From NCBI GenBank assembly GCA_020746105.1, contig CM036618.1:123367280-123431279 (forward strand): DNA of 64,000 nucleotides, read 5' to 3'. A program made the translations under genes and the position numbers. Below the pieces are notes generated by a model, which saw nothing but the letters and a program-made list of their open reading frames with translations, was not told where the DNA came from and did no database searches. Numbering within the stretch: the stretch's first letter is position 1; every line of letters begins with the position of its first letter. Origin of the DNA: Trogon surrucura (Eukaryota > Chordata > Aves > Trogoniformes > Trogonidae). This document shows, piece after piece, positions 1-12,683 of the stretch.

Positions 1-1754
1 TTGGTTGTCAGTGATGTCAGCTAATACCTTTGCCAGTAATGCCCAGTAGCTGCTTGCTGTATTTCCAGTGTGTGAATGTACTTCTAGCAAGTTGCGTTTC
101 ATTTGTTACAGTGTGTTTCTTTCAACAAGCAGAAAACTCTTACTGCATGGGGGAAATACACGTCTTAAAAGTGACTTAAGTAACTACAGTAGGCTAATAC
201 TGTTGGACCAGGAAAGCATGAAGAATTAGTCTTAGGATCTGTTACCCTGTACATTGCATTCATGTGCCTGCAACTGATTCGTTTAATTGCACATCCTTGT
301 GGCCAAATATTGTCTGTATTCTGCAGATTCTTATCATTACTGCTATGCCTAATTGTGTGCTACAGCAGGAAGGATGCTTACTACTGTATCTGTTGTCTAT
401 GTCTGTTTTACTTATCTCTTGAACCTTGGATGTCCTTAATTACGATGCATACAGTAAGCCTTAACTGCCAAATTGGAATTTTTCTCCCTCTGTTCTGCTG
501 CGAGAGAGCAACAAGATGTGTCTGTATATGTGTGATTAAAGTAGAGGCATGCTGAATTTCTTCCCGCTTGTTCCTCACCTCTGTTGTGGACAGAGTTACA
601 CTAAGAAGATTTATACTAGGATAGGTTTTTTTTTAGGTTTGTTTTATTTTTTTACTTTGAAATAAGATTTACTTTGAAGAAAAGATAGCCAGGTGTTTGA
701 GGTACTGTTTGAGGTACCATATGAAAACAGACAGGAACCAGTATGAAAAGTTATACTGCGATATTTAAATATGTATGGGTTATTCTACATGGTTGAATTG
801 TACAAGCAAAAACGCATTTCTTTTGGCTTTTACGTTCCTTTGGTGTCCTAGCAGCATTGGACTACTTTGCACGCATATCAGTAGCTCTGGCAAAGCCCTA
901 GAATAGTCTGTGGCATCTGACACCATTATTTCCTTCATCGTGGGCAAAACTTGGTTTGAGCTGTGTGCCGTCTCTACCTGTTAAAATTTTGCCTTGTGTG
1001 TGTTGGAGGTGTGGGGATAGGAAGATACAACCCTGCAGCTGGTTCCTCATGATCTGTGGACTTTCTGAGCCATAGGGTACTGTATGTCTGTGCAAAATCA
1101 AACTTCTGCAGTAGCACTTCCAGTCCACAAGCACCACAGCAATTAGCTTTTATTAATGATTTGGTTACTTGAATTTGTCTGTTGTGCCCTCTATACGTAG
1201 TTTTAGGTGAGCAAACTAAAACCAGCTGTATTCTTTCAAGGTATGCTCAAGAGTGCACTATTAATAAAAAATGTTATTAAGAAGAAATAATGCAAACCTG
1301 TTTTATGCCTCTTTCTGAACACACTCTCTCTCTCAAAATTATTGACAGCAGTTTCTGCACTAGCAGAGGGACCTTGGTTCTCAGTTACTGGATTTATTTC
1401 CAGCTACTCCTATCTCCAGTGTGCAAGCATCACTTCGGTTGCCAAACGCAGAAGTTGATCCAAAGCTCACAGACATTAACAGGAAGGATATCTGTTAACT
1501 TCTGCTAGATCCGTGTCAGTGTTGGGCTTCTGAAAGGCCGTTTTGTTGTCCGCGCCTCCCAAAAATAAAGTAGGTGACTGTTGCCAGCAGCAGTGATAGC
1601 TCTTGTGCAGACCTGTGCTTCTCCAAGAGCTGCATGCTATCTGCTGGCTGGTCCGTCCTCCACTTAAGAGGTTCTTCTGCCAAATTTTTTACATCTGCAG
1701 TGTTTGCTTTTTGACATCTTTATGTGTGTATAGAAGGTGGGGGCTTCCCTGTCA
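1..1754. other. Unique non-coding sequence
   Basis: AT-leaning single-copy sequence with no recognisable gene or interspersed repeat. Open frames are below 100 codons and match nothing I know. Two minor structures are visible: a perfect 12-bp tandem duplication (TGTTTGAGGTAC twice) at 694-717, and a looser tandem pair of about 17 bp at 651-686 containing TTTACTTTGAA. The boundary on the right is the CR1 tail. Confidence 0.6.
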
Positions 1755-2380
1755 CAGAATCACAGAATGTTAGAGATTGGAAGGGACCTCAAAAGATCAT
1801 CTAGTCCAACCCCCCTGCCAGAGCAGGACCACCTACAGCAGAGCGCACAGGAACGTGTCCAGGTGGGTTTTGAATGTCTCCAAAGAAGGAGACTCCACAA
1901 CCTCCCTGGGCAGCCTGTGCCAGTGCTCTGTCACCCTCACAGGGAAAAAGTTATTTCTCATATTTTTATGGAACCTTCTATGTTCCAGCTTCCACCCATT
2001 GCCCCTTGTCCTGTCAATGGACACTGCTGAAAAGAGCCTGGCTCCATCCTCCTGACACTCCCCCTTGACTTTTATAAACATGAATGAGGTCACCCCTCAG
2101 CCTCCTCTTCTCCAAGCTAAAGAGCCCCAGCTCCTTCATCCTTTCCTCATAAGGGAGATGCTCCACTCCCTGCACCATCTTTGTGGCTCTACGCTGGACT
2201 CTCTCCAGCAGTTCCCTGTCTCTCTTGAGCTGAGGGGCCCAGAACTGGACACAATATTCCAGATGCAGCCTCACCAGGGCAGAGTAGAGGGGCAGGAGGA
2301 CCTCTCTCGACCTACTTGCTACTCCCCTTCTAATCCACCCCAGGATGCCATTGGCCTTCTTGGCCACGAGGCCAAGGCCG
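1755..2380 (-). mobile_element. CR1 LINE, 5'-truncated 3' end
   Basis: This is a chicken-repeat-1 (CR1) non-LTR retrotransposon fragment of about 625 bp. On the plus strand it begins with two copies of CACAGAAT, which is the reverse complement of the CR1 3'-terminal 8-bp repeat, so the element reads on the minus strand. Next to it are the usual CR1 landmarks: GGAAGGGACCTC, CATCTAGTCCAAC, then the reverse-transcriptase end. Homology stops near 2380 in the middle of the reverse-transcriptase coding region, as expected from incomplete reverse transcription. It fits the general avian CR1-J/Y type, but the subfamily is a guess. It is dead: it lacks the 5' region and ORF1, and its remaining frame is broken. 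Confidence 0.95.
1833..2367 (-). pseudogene. CR1 ORF2 (reverse transcriptase) C-terminal remnant
   Basis: This is the 3' end of the CR1 ORF2 polyprotein, which in intact elements carries endonuclease and reverse transcriptase. Two overlapping minus-strand frames share it. The upstream part (2367 down to about 2070) contains the thumb-like segment with [20 protein letters not shown] and later [16 protein letters not shown]. The downstream part (about 2093 to 1833) contains [16 protein letters not shown] and ends at a stop just before the 3' UTR. The switch between frames lies near 2050-2090 and implies a small indel. With the 5' truncation this means a non-functional copy. It has no relation to a host gene. 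Confidence 0.9.
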
Positions 2381-5300
2381 CAACCTCACATGTCAGAAGA
2401 GGATGACGAACTGACCCTGTTGTATGTGTTTTTTAAGAGAGTCAAGATTATTGGTGTGCAAGCTTTTCTATTGACAGAATAGCATCAATTCAGTTATTTA
2501 TCTTTTTTTTTTATGATAAGCTAGATAAGCAGAGCTGCAAATAAATGTAGTCATTAAGCTGTTTCACTGAAACACAAACCTAGCAATTTTTTGTGAATTT
2601 GATATGATTTTTCAGCTGATGAAAAACTGTGGATAACCATGTTGGAAAATGTGTCCCAGTAATAATGTTTTCTATGCTGATTATTCCACCTCTTAAATGA
2701 AGTACTCCTCATGCTTTTGCATGTCAGCAGGTAAAGGAACTAGTTTATGATGAAAATTAAGTTCACAGAGAGGCTAATAACTTTATAATTAACAGTGGTT
2801 GGGAGATAAACAAATAGGCATTTAAATAGGCAAAGTAGAGAGGAAAAAAATCCCTGTTAGATTTTCAGTTTGCTATTAGTAGTGCTCTTTTTTTTTTTTT
2901 TTTTTTTTTTTGATGAGGAACAGCTGCAGATTAGCACAGGGTAACTGGAGACAGTAGACAACCTGGTAGGGTCATTGTGTGCTGCTCCTTTGAAATGCTC
3001 CAGTTTATGGGGTGTCAGAGCAAGCTGGGCATGAACTGACTGGGCTGACTTGTAACAATAGTTGGAATCACAAAGGGCTGGACCATCAGCTGGTTGAGAT
3101 CAGCAGAGCTCTGCAGTGCAGATAAATCTATTTATTCCACGTGGGGATTTGCCCCCAAAAGCTTTGTCCTTCTGTCTGCCAAATTTCTATCAGCACAAAG
3201 GTTTGATGTGATCTTGGGTTCAGCATGGTCCTACAGTCACCCCAAGTGAGTTTTTCTGTCATGGAAAGATCTTAAGAAGTGACCACATTGAGCTGTGACC
3301 TCATTGTTTGAAATAAGCAAAGACTGCTGGGTATCTGCAGGCTGTGTTTTGAAAAATTACTTGTGTTTTCCTAAATAGGAAGTTGCTTTTTGAAAAATAT
3401 AAAATTTTTTTTTGTTAATTGAGGTATGGAAAGTGACCACTTTTTTTTGTATTTTTTTTATTCCTCAGGTTGTATGGCTTTACTTTTTTTTTTTTCCTTG
3501 ATCACAGGTTGATCTTCCTGGGTTTTTTAAACTGCCTAAATTGAAAAAGAGCAATGGGAAAAAAAGTATTATAGGGAAAGGAGAACGAATGATGGAAGAG
3601 GAAAATCAGAAAAGCATTTTTAAAAGGGAGAGGAAAGCAGAAAAATGAACTGAAGTGCCAAAACAATACTGATGACATTTGAAGAAAGTAACTGCTAAGA
3701 ACCTATAATTTAGGGCATTTTTAGATTTTCTCTCCCACTCCCCGACTGGCTTTACCTCCAATTTATTTTTGCACAGAAAATATGAAACCTTGCCTATCAC
3801 TGTGTGGTCTCTTTCAACATTTAAAAAATATGTTGAGGTGTTTGGGTTTTTTTAGTTTGTGTTTTGATTTATTTATTTTTTTTGCATTGCTTACTCTCCA
3901 CCATGTTTCTCTTCAGTTTCAGGGTTTCAGGTTTTGTTGGTTTTGTGGTTGTTTGTTTGTTTTAACCTGTGATGTACTCATTACGTTCTGTGGGAGTTGT
4001 GTGAAATAAATTCCTAAACTAGTACCGAACATCTTAGCTGAGCACTTTTGAACACAAACAAAATTTATTTAGTGTTGTTGCTTCCTTGTGCCAGCTTATG
4101 GACTCTTAAGATTTGCTCCTCCAAGCCATGCAGCAAATTCCAGAATAAATACTGTCTGTTAACACAAGGCTTCTGTATTCACTTTTCCGGGGTTTCTCTC
4201 ACATAAATAAGTGTCCAGCTAAGTGGGCTAGAACATGTAGGGGACCTTTCTCTTTCTTTTCTACTCGTGCTTGAAATTGCTGTGGATTTGTTCCAGTACA
4301 GAACAGAAATAGTTTTTAAAACACAAAAATAAAACTTCCCAGTAAAAATGGATGTTGACTAGAAATTCCACTTTTGGTGGAAATTGTGACAGATTTGAGA
4401 TTTGACACACTGGTCTTTCTGTTATAGCTTCTCCCACATCAGCTCTCTGAAATATGACTGTATTGGCTTTATTTAACCAAATTCAGGTCATCTTATAGAT
4501 ACAGTTGTACTCTGTGTTTTCTGTGACTCTGTCCAGCCTGCTGTGTCACTAACTTCTCTGTCGGTGCAGAGTGAGGAAGAAAGCCAGTACAGAGGTGGTG
4601 GCTTTGCATTGATACGTTGGTAGGAATCTGCATTCCCCATTCTAGCTTTTGGCATCACATCTTTGCCAGACTGACTCAGCCTTATTTGAGGGTTTAGCGG
4701 CCAAATGCTAAGTCTTCAGATCTTGTCTCCTATAAGATTGGAAGAAAAAGCCATCATAAAACATTGATATTTTATTTACAATTGACTTGATCTGAATCCT
4801 GTTTCCTTTTAGCTTAATGAGTTCACATTTGCAGTCCAGATCGGTCGTGTCTGAGCTGACAAGGGTAAGAGTGAACCAGCCATGTCTCATGTTGGGATAA
4901 AGAGATAAATGTTGGGAAGTTTGGTGTTCCCCAGTCAGTGGAGTTTCAGCTCTGTGGAGAGGATGACAATACCAGTGCCCATGCAGAGGTTATGAAATCC
5001 TTTCCAGTCCAGCAGCACGGGGTAACAGAGGGGGTTCATTGGTGAAAGAAAGAGCAAATTCTGGGTCAGTCTCAGTCAAAGAGGATAAAACAGACGTGGG
5101 AATGGTGGCCAATCTTTGGAATGAGATTCTCGGCTTGTGTGAATTCATTCAAAGTTCCTTCTGAGTGACACCAGCCAAAGGTATTGTCCATGGACACCTT
5201 TTGGGCATGTCTGAATGGAGTGGTCCTTTCATTCATATGAAATCAGCCATTTGGCAAGAGACATTGGCAGCAGCTGAGTAAAGATTTGGCCAAGCCTTCT

Positions 5301-5654
5301 CTGTAACACCTGTGATAATCTTTAGGAAGTGTATCCAAGGCTGAACTTCACATACACCACGTCAGAGTCCTGTTCTAATAACAAAAATTTCAGTTATAGC
5401 CTGTTAATTGAAAAAAATGGGTTGTTTTGTTTCTTGCATGCATATTACATGAGGTTGTTATTTTTCAAATTAGCCAGGGGTGACCAGGGGAATTCAGGTT
5501 CTTAAAACAAAAATATAGAAAGAACTGAAAGCATCCTAACTGTTGTTACCAATTATTTAGGATAATATGCTAACTGAAATGTCAATGTTGTCTCCTATAA
5601 CTAGGACTGTTTTTTTCTTTTTTTCTTTTTTCTATTGCAAAACTTGTAGTTTAT
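2381..5654. other. Unique non-coding sequence with low-complexity T/G tracts
   Basis: No gene or clear retroposon is seen. The stretch includes the 24-base T run at 2888-2911 and a T/G-rich patch around 3835-3965 made of GTTT and TTTG runs, typical of avian low-complexity DNA. Open frames here are shorter than 80 codons and overlap low-complexity sequence. Confidence 0.55.
2888..2911. repeat. Poly(T) tract, 24 bp
   Basis: An uninterrupted run of 24 T. It could be the poly(A) tail of a minus-strand retrocopy. However, no AATAAA-like signal or recognisable transcript body lies on its right side, so a simple mononucleotide repeat is the safer call. Confidence 0.9.
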
Positions 5655-5702
5655 GCAACCGATGTCAATGGAGCTATGCTAATTTATGTCAGCTGGTCTG
5701 AT
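5655..5702. repeat. Relic of an ancient palindromic amniote repeat
   Basis: The segment carries GTCAATGGAGCTATGCTAAT followed by TTATGTCAGCTGGTCTGAT. This closely follows the arm of a palindromic interspersed repeat that I recall as common in turtles and crocodilians, with the form 'tcaatggagctacgctgatttacaccagctga'. I do not assert a family name. About one arm survives, and flanking sequence is not recognisable. Confidence 0.5.
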
Positions 5703-8700
5703 ATTTTTTTTTGCTTAGGATTTTTGTCTTGGCAAAACACATATATATTGGTTTTCCCAGAAGATTGGCTGAATGCTCTAAAAGTCATTATTGACTAATA
5801 CTGAGGTTAACCAAGCAGGACTGAGATTTCTTTCAGTAGTGGAAACATCGATCATTGGGGTGAAACAGATTGTATTTTGCTGAAAGAAAATCTACTTCTG
5901 TTTATTTGTAGGCATAAACATCCTGTAGGTCTGTTTAGAGTTATGACAATATAAATCCATTATAGCTGAGTGGAGACTCAAGCCCATTGTTTTTCAATGA
6001 GTGATATTCACCTGTTTGCTTAAATGATGCCAGCTGGACAGAACCAACTTTTACAACAAATTTAAACTCCTCGTAAACGGAGCTTTAACTTCCCTCCTTT
6101 GATTTTGTACTGCGGGTCTTGAGAATGATGGAGACATCTGTACCTTTGTGGCATAAGAGCAAATGAAGGAAAAATCATTTGTCCTTACCCTTACCGTGTT
6201 GAACAGATTTGCTTCCTGTTCATGAGATCACAGATCATTTGAGGGAGGAATTAAATTACACTAATTCTTGAAAAGTTAAAACTTTCTTAAACTTGAAACT
6301 CAAAGCCTGGCCCCGTTCTGCCAGCAAACCCTTTCTGCAATCAAGTGGCCTCAACTTCAACAGGTGTAATTACCTCTTTGACTCCTCTGAGCAATGCTGA
6401 TTTACACCAGTTTGATCACATAACACACAAGCTGGTAGGGGTTTGACCACGGTCTGGTAAAGCAGGATCTGCAGTACATGGAAGCAGTAAGATTTGCCAT
6501 GATGTGAATGATGATGATGGAGGAGAAATTGGGTATTGGGTGGAGAAAAGTCACTGAAGGAGAGAGGCTGTGTCAGGTATAGAAAAACTGAGTAATTTGT
6601 AACTTGGGTAATAGTGTTAGATCTGCCTCTTAAATTCATCTGAGGGTACAGAGTAACAAGGGAAGTGATCATGAGAGTTTCCTAGCCTGTTGATAAGACA
6701 TTTCAGAACAGCACCTGCTTGGAATCTGGTATCAGTATTTTGATTTCACAGTGATCAATTCTGCCTTATTCTTTAAAGTGACAGATATTCAGCTCTCAGT
6801 AGGGTCTTCAACTTTATTTTGGGTGAACTGAAATTTCTGCAAAAATAGTAATCCTTATGAGGAAGAATTGCAGGAATCCTTCCTAGCTGTGACAAAGCCA
6901 GGTCAAACCATTTCCAGGTCTGCAGAAACCTGACAGGATTAAACGTCGGCCAGAGTCCTAAAAAGACAGCAAGCTGTTTCAGTACATTGTGTTCATAAGC
7001 CTGGTGCTACAGAGTTGTGGTCCAAGGTAAGCTCACACATTTCTTAGAGATGTGCAGACGGGTAGAGTCACTCGCACAGAACGATGTTTGGGTTAGGTGA
7101 TGTATTACCTACCATCTAAGTCAATATTTGAGCATTTGACCTTTGCCATCTATTAAAAAAAAAATCGAATGGAAAGATCAAAATGAAAGCATCCACCTGA
7201 TGCACTTGAGTGAAAGTCACCCGCTCATGCTCAGAAAAGCTCTCTGATCACAGTCTCCTGCCTGTAGAACCCTGCTTTTGAGAGATTTCATCTGGCTGGA
7301 TCTCGATTCTTTGTCAGTGTGCTCTCATTCTTTAAATCTGAAATTTCTGATGAATTCCTAAATACTGGCTGCACTCCCTTTATTCCTTCTGTGATGTGGC
7401 CAGTGTCTTCAGTTGACAACATGAAACACAACCCAGTGGAAGCAGTGAACATTCTCAGCTGGATTTTTTTGGGGAGGGTTCACCTATGCAATGAATGGAA
7501 GTGAAACAAAGAACCAGACAATCTCAGAAATCACTCCTCCACAGGCTAATAGTTTTTCATCTTCTCCTGACATATTCACAAACTAGGCTATTTCACAGGG
7601 AAAACTTAGTGCTGGTGTAAAAGACAAATCCTTATCTGACACCAGCCCTGTCTGGTGTTCCGTTATACTCTGGCACTGTGAGTGAGGTATATTGAGTCTG
7701 CCACTGTTGGGAAAACCTGGAAGCTGCCCCTCTGAATCTGTCTGAGACTGCTGCCATGCTCCTGGATGCAAGAGGAAAGAAAGTCTTTGCTCTTTAGTAA
7801 GATAAAGCTAAGATGAGCCAACAGAGTGGGGATGAGCAGCCAGCTACTAACCACATCTCTTTATTTAGGCTCACAGCTATGTTTTAACTTAGGACACAGT
7901 GTATGTTTGCCAGTTTCAGGGTATTCTCATTCAACCTATTTTGGGGGCTTTTAGAAAACATCATGTTCCAACGACCATCACAAGGTGTCATTACAAGATG
8001 TAAATCTTTGGTCAGGCAAACTGGTTTACAACTGGTCTGTAATAAGGCACACTTGATCTTCTTTGAATTATTCAGATCAGACTGCTTAGATGTTTTTAAT
8101 TTTCCTTCCTGTCTTTGGTCTCTGAAAGTAACATACTGTTCTGTACAAGTGCACAAAACTCTTGGTGTCCAACTGAATGACTTTTATGGTTGATGTGATA
8201 CTCTCAGCAGTGCTGATGCTAATTTCAGCAAGCCAAGAGCTTATTCAGTGTAGAGTCTTCACACTCTGCCTGTGATGCCCATGCACAGAAATCAGGTCTT
8301 ACAGATAGCAGTGGATAAAGGCTGACCAAGGCCTGACAAGCAATCCGTTAACACTGGAATTCCTATCAAGGACAGCTTCCCAAAGGAAACTATCCATCTG
8401 CCTTTACATCAGCTGGGACGCCTTGCTCCATCCTAACTCCAGTGCATGTTACTGATGGATTCCTGTCACTCCCGGAAGGTGTCTTGTATGTTGAGCCTTG
8501 GCAGCACATGTCATCTTGACCTGGTAGATGGATTTGTCTGGAAAACTATGGCTTACTTCTGTTCAGGTTCCTCATACTCTAGCTTTCCATAATAAATGTC
8601 TTACTATAAATTCTTGGCTGACTAAAGAAGTTTGGCTAATCCTAACTTCTGGATGCTTATCAAAACCAAAGCTTGAATTTCATCCACTGTGAATCCTAGT

Positions 8701-8885
8701 CTATTTTTAATGCTGCTGTTAGGAAGCATGGCTCCATGTGCTCTTAATAACACAGTGGAAACAACATACAGCAACTTTGTACACAAACTTAAAAACTATT
8801 ATTTTTTTAAGAGCCAGTTTATTTGTAAATAATCTACACCAGATGTTGTCCATCACATGAATTTCTAGTATTAATATCTTTTTAT
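5703..8885. other. Unique non-coding sequence
   Basis: Apart from the palindromic-repeat relic at 6300-6420, nothing gene-like is visible. The longest frame (6370-6672, minus, 100 codons) lies partly on that relic and has no recognisable domain. A donor-like AAG|GTAAGC occurs near 7026 with no matching acceptor or open exon. Confidence 0.5.
6300..6420. repeat. Second relic of the palindromic amniote repeat
   Basis: The segment contains CCTGGCCCCGTTCTGCC at its left and TGCTGATTTACACCAG at its right. These correspond to the 'atctggcccc...' and '...ctgatttacaccag' ends of the same ancient repeat type as at 5655-5702. The middle, including GTGTAATTACCTC, also fits the remembered pattern. The copy is strongly diverged. 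Confidence 0.4.
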
Positions 8886-8942
8886 ACGGCCTTGGACAAA
8901 TCACAAGACTGTGTCTCAGTTCCCAAGCCAAAAAATGGTGCG
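8886..8942 (+). repeat. MIR-like SINE relic (core region)
   Basis: The sequence CGGCCTTGGACAAATCAC, then GACTGTGTCTCAGTTCCC and AAAAAATGG follows the MIR core order: 'gaccttgggcaagtcac', 'tctgtgcctcagtttccc', 'gtaaaatgg'. MIR is an old tRNA-derived SINE shared by amniotes. The call is by remembered consensus only; divergence is high and the ends are not defined. Confidence 0.55.
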
Positions 8943-9609
8943 GTAGCTTCTGTGGACATTAATGTTTCAGGAACAAGGGTTATTTAAAATAACTCGAAGA
9001 CAGCATTTGTGCTTAGACCGGTGATGAGTACTAGAACCTGGAGGGTCTTAAAAGCCTATTTCTAATACTTACAAAATTGCCATTTTTTGTAAGACTTGTA
9101 GCAAAGGTACAGCACTGTCCTGCCTCTGTGTTTACATGTTTAATATATATTTTGTTTAATGATGCCTGTCGTTGGGTTGAAGTCACTGGCCTAATAGTTA
9201 GGACAGAGCTGGTCTATTTATACTTACGGGTTGGCTTTTCTAGAAAGAAGGTGGAGGTACACCTACTTGGAGTAGTTCCAGGACGTGATTTTGATTTAAG
9301 ACATAATTTTCCAGAGCTGAAGCCTGAAGTCGAGATGCTGGATAAGATTTGGGAAGAGATTTGGATATCCTCCTCATCAAAAGATGTTGGGCTGCTAAGC
9401 TAGTTAGAGATTACATGGTTTTAAGGTACTGACCTAATTACTTCAGTGGTCAAAGACTACACCACGGTGTTATGCCAACTGTAAGTCAATGAAGTCAGCA
9501 GCCATAAATGGTTTCAGGTCAAGGTCAGTGGCAAAACCTTGTTATTTGTTTAAGTGTCATCCTGGGGCTGCTGATACTCCTATAAAATGACTGTTCTGGC
9601 CTTGCTGAG
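8943..9609. other. Unique non-coding sequence with a 108-codon frame
   Basis: A plus-strand open frame at 9077-9403 includes a charged stretch (VPGRDFDLRHNFPELKPEVE) that looks protein-like. I recognise no family, and it lacks flanking splice or promoter context. By chance, frames of this length are expected in a window of this size, so I do not call a gene. Confidence 0.45.
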
Positions 9610-9696
9610 GTGCCCTAGGTGATTCTACTCTGGCAGGAGTGTTGGACTAGATGATCTCTCGCAGTCCCTTCCAACCCCAAATGTTCTATAATTCTA
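9610..9696 (+). mobile_element. CR1 LINE 3'-end fragment
   Basis: A short CR1 tail in plus orientation: GTTGGACTAGATGATCTC, CAGTCCCTTCCAACCCC, then ATGTTCTATAATTCT. This is the standard end of the CR1 3' UTR with a worn terminal ATTCT repeat. Only about 85 bp survive, with no coding part. The left edge is uncertain by some tens of bases. Confidence 0.9.
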
Positions 9697-12664
9697 GTTT
9701 CAGCATTGGCAGAACCAGCTCAATGATATGTGCACCAGCAGTACTGAAGTATCCCTCGATACGGTCAGTCTGAATTTCAGGCTCTTGAGGCAGATGCAAA
9801 AAAACAGCTGAACTTTCAGACTTGTGCTCCTGTTGAAGAAAATCAATAACAGGGCCTGCATTTCCTATAGTTTCTGTATTTTCAGTTGCATTCACCAGCT
9901 CAAGAATGTGATAGGAGAAATTCATGTTGCTTTCCGGGAGAGCTGGGTGGTGTTTTCTCCCTCCAACCCAAAAGGTGAATTGTTGTAATCAGTTGCTTGG
10001 TTTGATATCCAAGTGGGAACTGCTGGGAGCAAAGTTGTTTCAAGGACCTTTGTGTGATGGTGACTCTGAGAGGCAGCAGCAGAAATGAAATATGTATTTC
10101 TGTGGTTACAAAATTAATCCAGTGAAACCAGTTTTCCTTAGATCTCTGCTGTTCCTCCAGCAATGCGGGCAGAGTTGTGTCCTACCTTCTCGCTGAATTT
10201 CAGGTCCTTTCTCCCTTAAATCACAAATTTCCCAAATGCTTAGTGCTAGTTCTCCTCCCCTCACAAATGGGATCTGTAAGACCTAAAGGGAGACATCAGC
10301 TGGAATGCATGATTAAAAAAAAGCGTGTAGATCCTCAATCAGTGTGGGGTTTTTTTGGGTGCAGGTGTCATTATCTCCATGTACCTCACAGCAGTTGCAC
10401 TGTTCGTGTTGCTGAGCATTCCTTTCGCAATAAGAGCTTCTCTGAATTCTTGTGATAATGAAAGTATCAAACCCTGATTTTAGTTTCCTTGCTTACTTGG
10501 TTTTGATTTCAGATAAGTTTGTTCTTACTTGTTTTTCCAATGCCATGTGCAAAGATGCATGAAAACTGAAGGAGGAAAGACCAGATGTACAGATCAGCTG
10601 TAATACAAAGCTTCCCAGCCCTGAAGTCAGCAGGACCAAATGTATCTGATAAAGCAGCAGCTGAGCAGCTCCCCTCCAACTTCCCTCAAGGAGAGATAAA
10701 AGAGCCTCTGGATTGTTAGGCAGAGTTTAAAAAAACCCCATGTTTTCATTCATCACCGCACAAAGCTGCGGTGTGGGTTGTAGCTGCACACCTGCAGCTG
10801 TGTTCCAGTTTGACCTTTCTTGTTATCCCTGCCAAACAAGAGATCTTGACAATAAATCCAAAAGAAGCTGGTATGGTTTTGAAAACAATGGTGGTGTCTC
10901 ATTTCTCCTTTATTATTTCCACATCTTAGGGGTGAGTGTGAAAGAAGAAGCAAAGCCCACGTGCAGGTGGAAATGAAATGGGTAAGATTGAGCGGTATGG
11001 ATGGTGGAGCAGGTCAGATGCAACTCGCTTTGTTTCTGAAGACTTACTCTGCCTGAACTAAGCATTCTTTTTAATAGGGAGGATGTTTTTCTTCATAATA
11101 TAGTCTGTGATCTTTCTTTCCCTTTAAAAGCAGTTTATTGAAAAATTTCAAAAGGCCTATTTTCTCATTATTAACAGCAACTTCTTTATCTAAACAGAAA
11201 ATGCTGACAATGGCTATTCCTACAAAAGTATTTCCTGGGAGCAAGGATGTTTCCTAAGCACTCCTAGGCTTGACGTGCTTTTAAGTCTATTTAAAGTTTC
11301 TTTCCAGATGGATTTTTCCCCTTTTGGGGTGGGGGCTGGGTAGGGAATGGGACAAAAACATTGCTGCACTTTTTCCAGTCTTTCCTGTATACTCTCTCCT
11401 GTCAGTATAAATAAGGAGGAAAGGACAAATTCTACCCTTTTATAGTGTGCAAAGATACATGTCTAACCTCAGCACAAGTTTTATCTGAAGTCTACTGCAT
11501 TCAGTGAATCTTTGGCTCACATTTTGACTTGTTTAAATTCTCTTCTCTTCCTTTCTCCTAGCTAGCACCTCTTTTTTTGCCTCTTATGCATCATTTTGTC
11601 CTGACCATATCTACAGTGTCTCCTTCCCAAAACACATTCATTAGCCATGGTGAGACATATGCAGAAAGTTTCAGGAGCTGTGTAAGAAAAACATGAATGA
11701 GAAACCCCTGCTTATTCTGTATTATACATGAATCTAGTTAATCTGTGATCAAGGCTAAGACTTGAACACAAGATGGATACTTGAGAGCACCAGTGGTTGC
11801 CACTGGAACAGATTCCCCTTGGATGTAAAATAAGATGAAATTTGTAAGCAGTTAGTGATTTTTGTTTTTGGAATGGAACCTCATCTTGTGACTCAGGCTG
11901 CTTTCAGGAAGGGTTGTATGGATAAATATGAAATCACTGAAGGTCTGCAGCAGATACCATCTAGCAATTCAGCACAGGAGTGGTTGTGCTTGAGTTGGCT
12001 GGAGAATCACATCTGAGTTCACAGAGGAGAAGGATGGGCTGGTGTATCCCATGCACCAACCTCTTCCAGAAGGAGGGAAGTGTCCACCAAGTCTGAATGT
12101 ATGCTTGTGTATTTGATTTATTTTTTCAGTCTAGTTTGCAGACTTTACCACACTCTTTATCTCAACATTTTCAGGAAATCCATCCCTTTATCGCAAACCT
12201 TAAATGTAGGAAAAACTTTGCCATTGCCTTCACTTATCTTCTCCTCCCCCACCTCAGTTTGAGCAAACAAAATCATTCAGGTAAAAGTTTCCCAAGTGAG
12301 CTTTGTGACTAGGGGGAAAAAATGTAATTACTATGTTCAAGGAAAATAGACATTTTCTTCTAATTAAAAATCCGATTTTCCATGAGGGTAGGGGGAAACT
12401 GAAGTTCAACATCTTTAGACACAGTATGTGCTTGAAGTGTGTGGAGAAAATTGCGCAGATGGCAGCTCTGTGAATGAGCAAGCGGAGACAGCTAGAAAGC
12501 TCCAATTTTCTAGGCTGCATATGCCTGGACTGCTTTTTTAGCAGCCCTTGGAGATAATATTATTTGGCTTTTTCCTTCTTTCCTTGTGGAATTTTCCTCC
12601 TTTTCCTTCCCTACTTCTAGTTAGATAATTTGGAAAAAGGCAAGGAAGTCCAAATAGAACTTAA

Positions 12665-12683
12665 TTTTTTTTTTTTTTTTTAA
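12665..12683. repeat. Poly(T) tract, 19 bp
   Basis: Uninterrupted run of 19 T in an AT-rich context; a mononucleotide repeat with no retrocopy features beside it. Confidence 0.85.

Noticed and set aside
1737..2406. Several plus-strand frames across the first CR1
   Set aside because: They are antisense to the CR1 ORF2 remnant and have no independent support.
2888..2911. T run as the tail of a minus-strand processed pseudogene
   Set aside because: No polyadenylation signal, target duplication or transcript-like body is seen on the right side.
9077..9403. 108-codon frame with a protein-like stretch (VPGRDFDLRHNFPELKPE)
   Set aside because: No family is recognised and there are no splice sites or flanking exons. 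Kept only as a note in the interval entry.
10160..10203. Small exon between TTCCTCCAG and TTTCAG|GTCC
   Set aside because: The donor is poor beyond GT, and the enclosed sequence shows no recognisable coding content.
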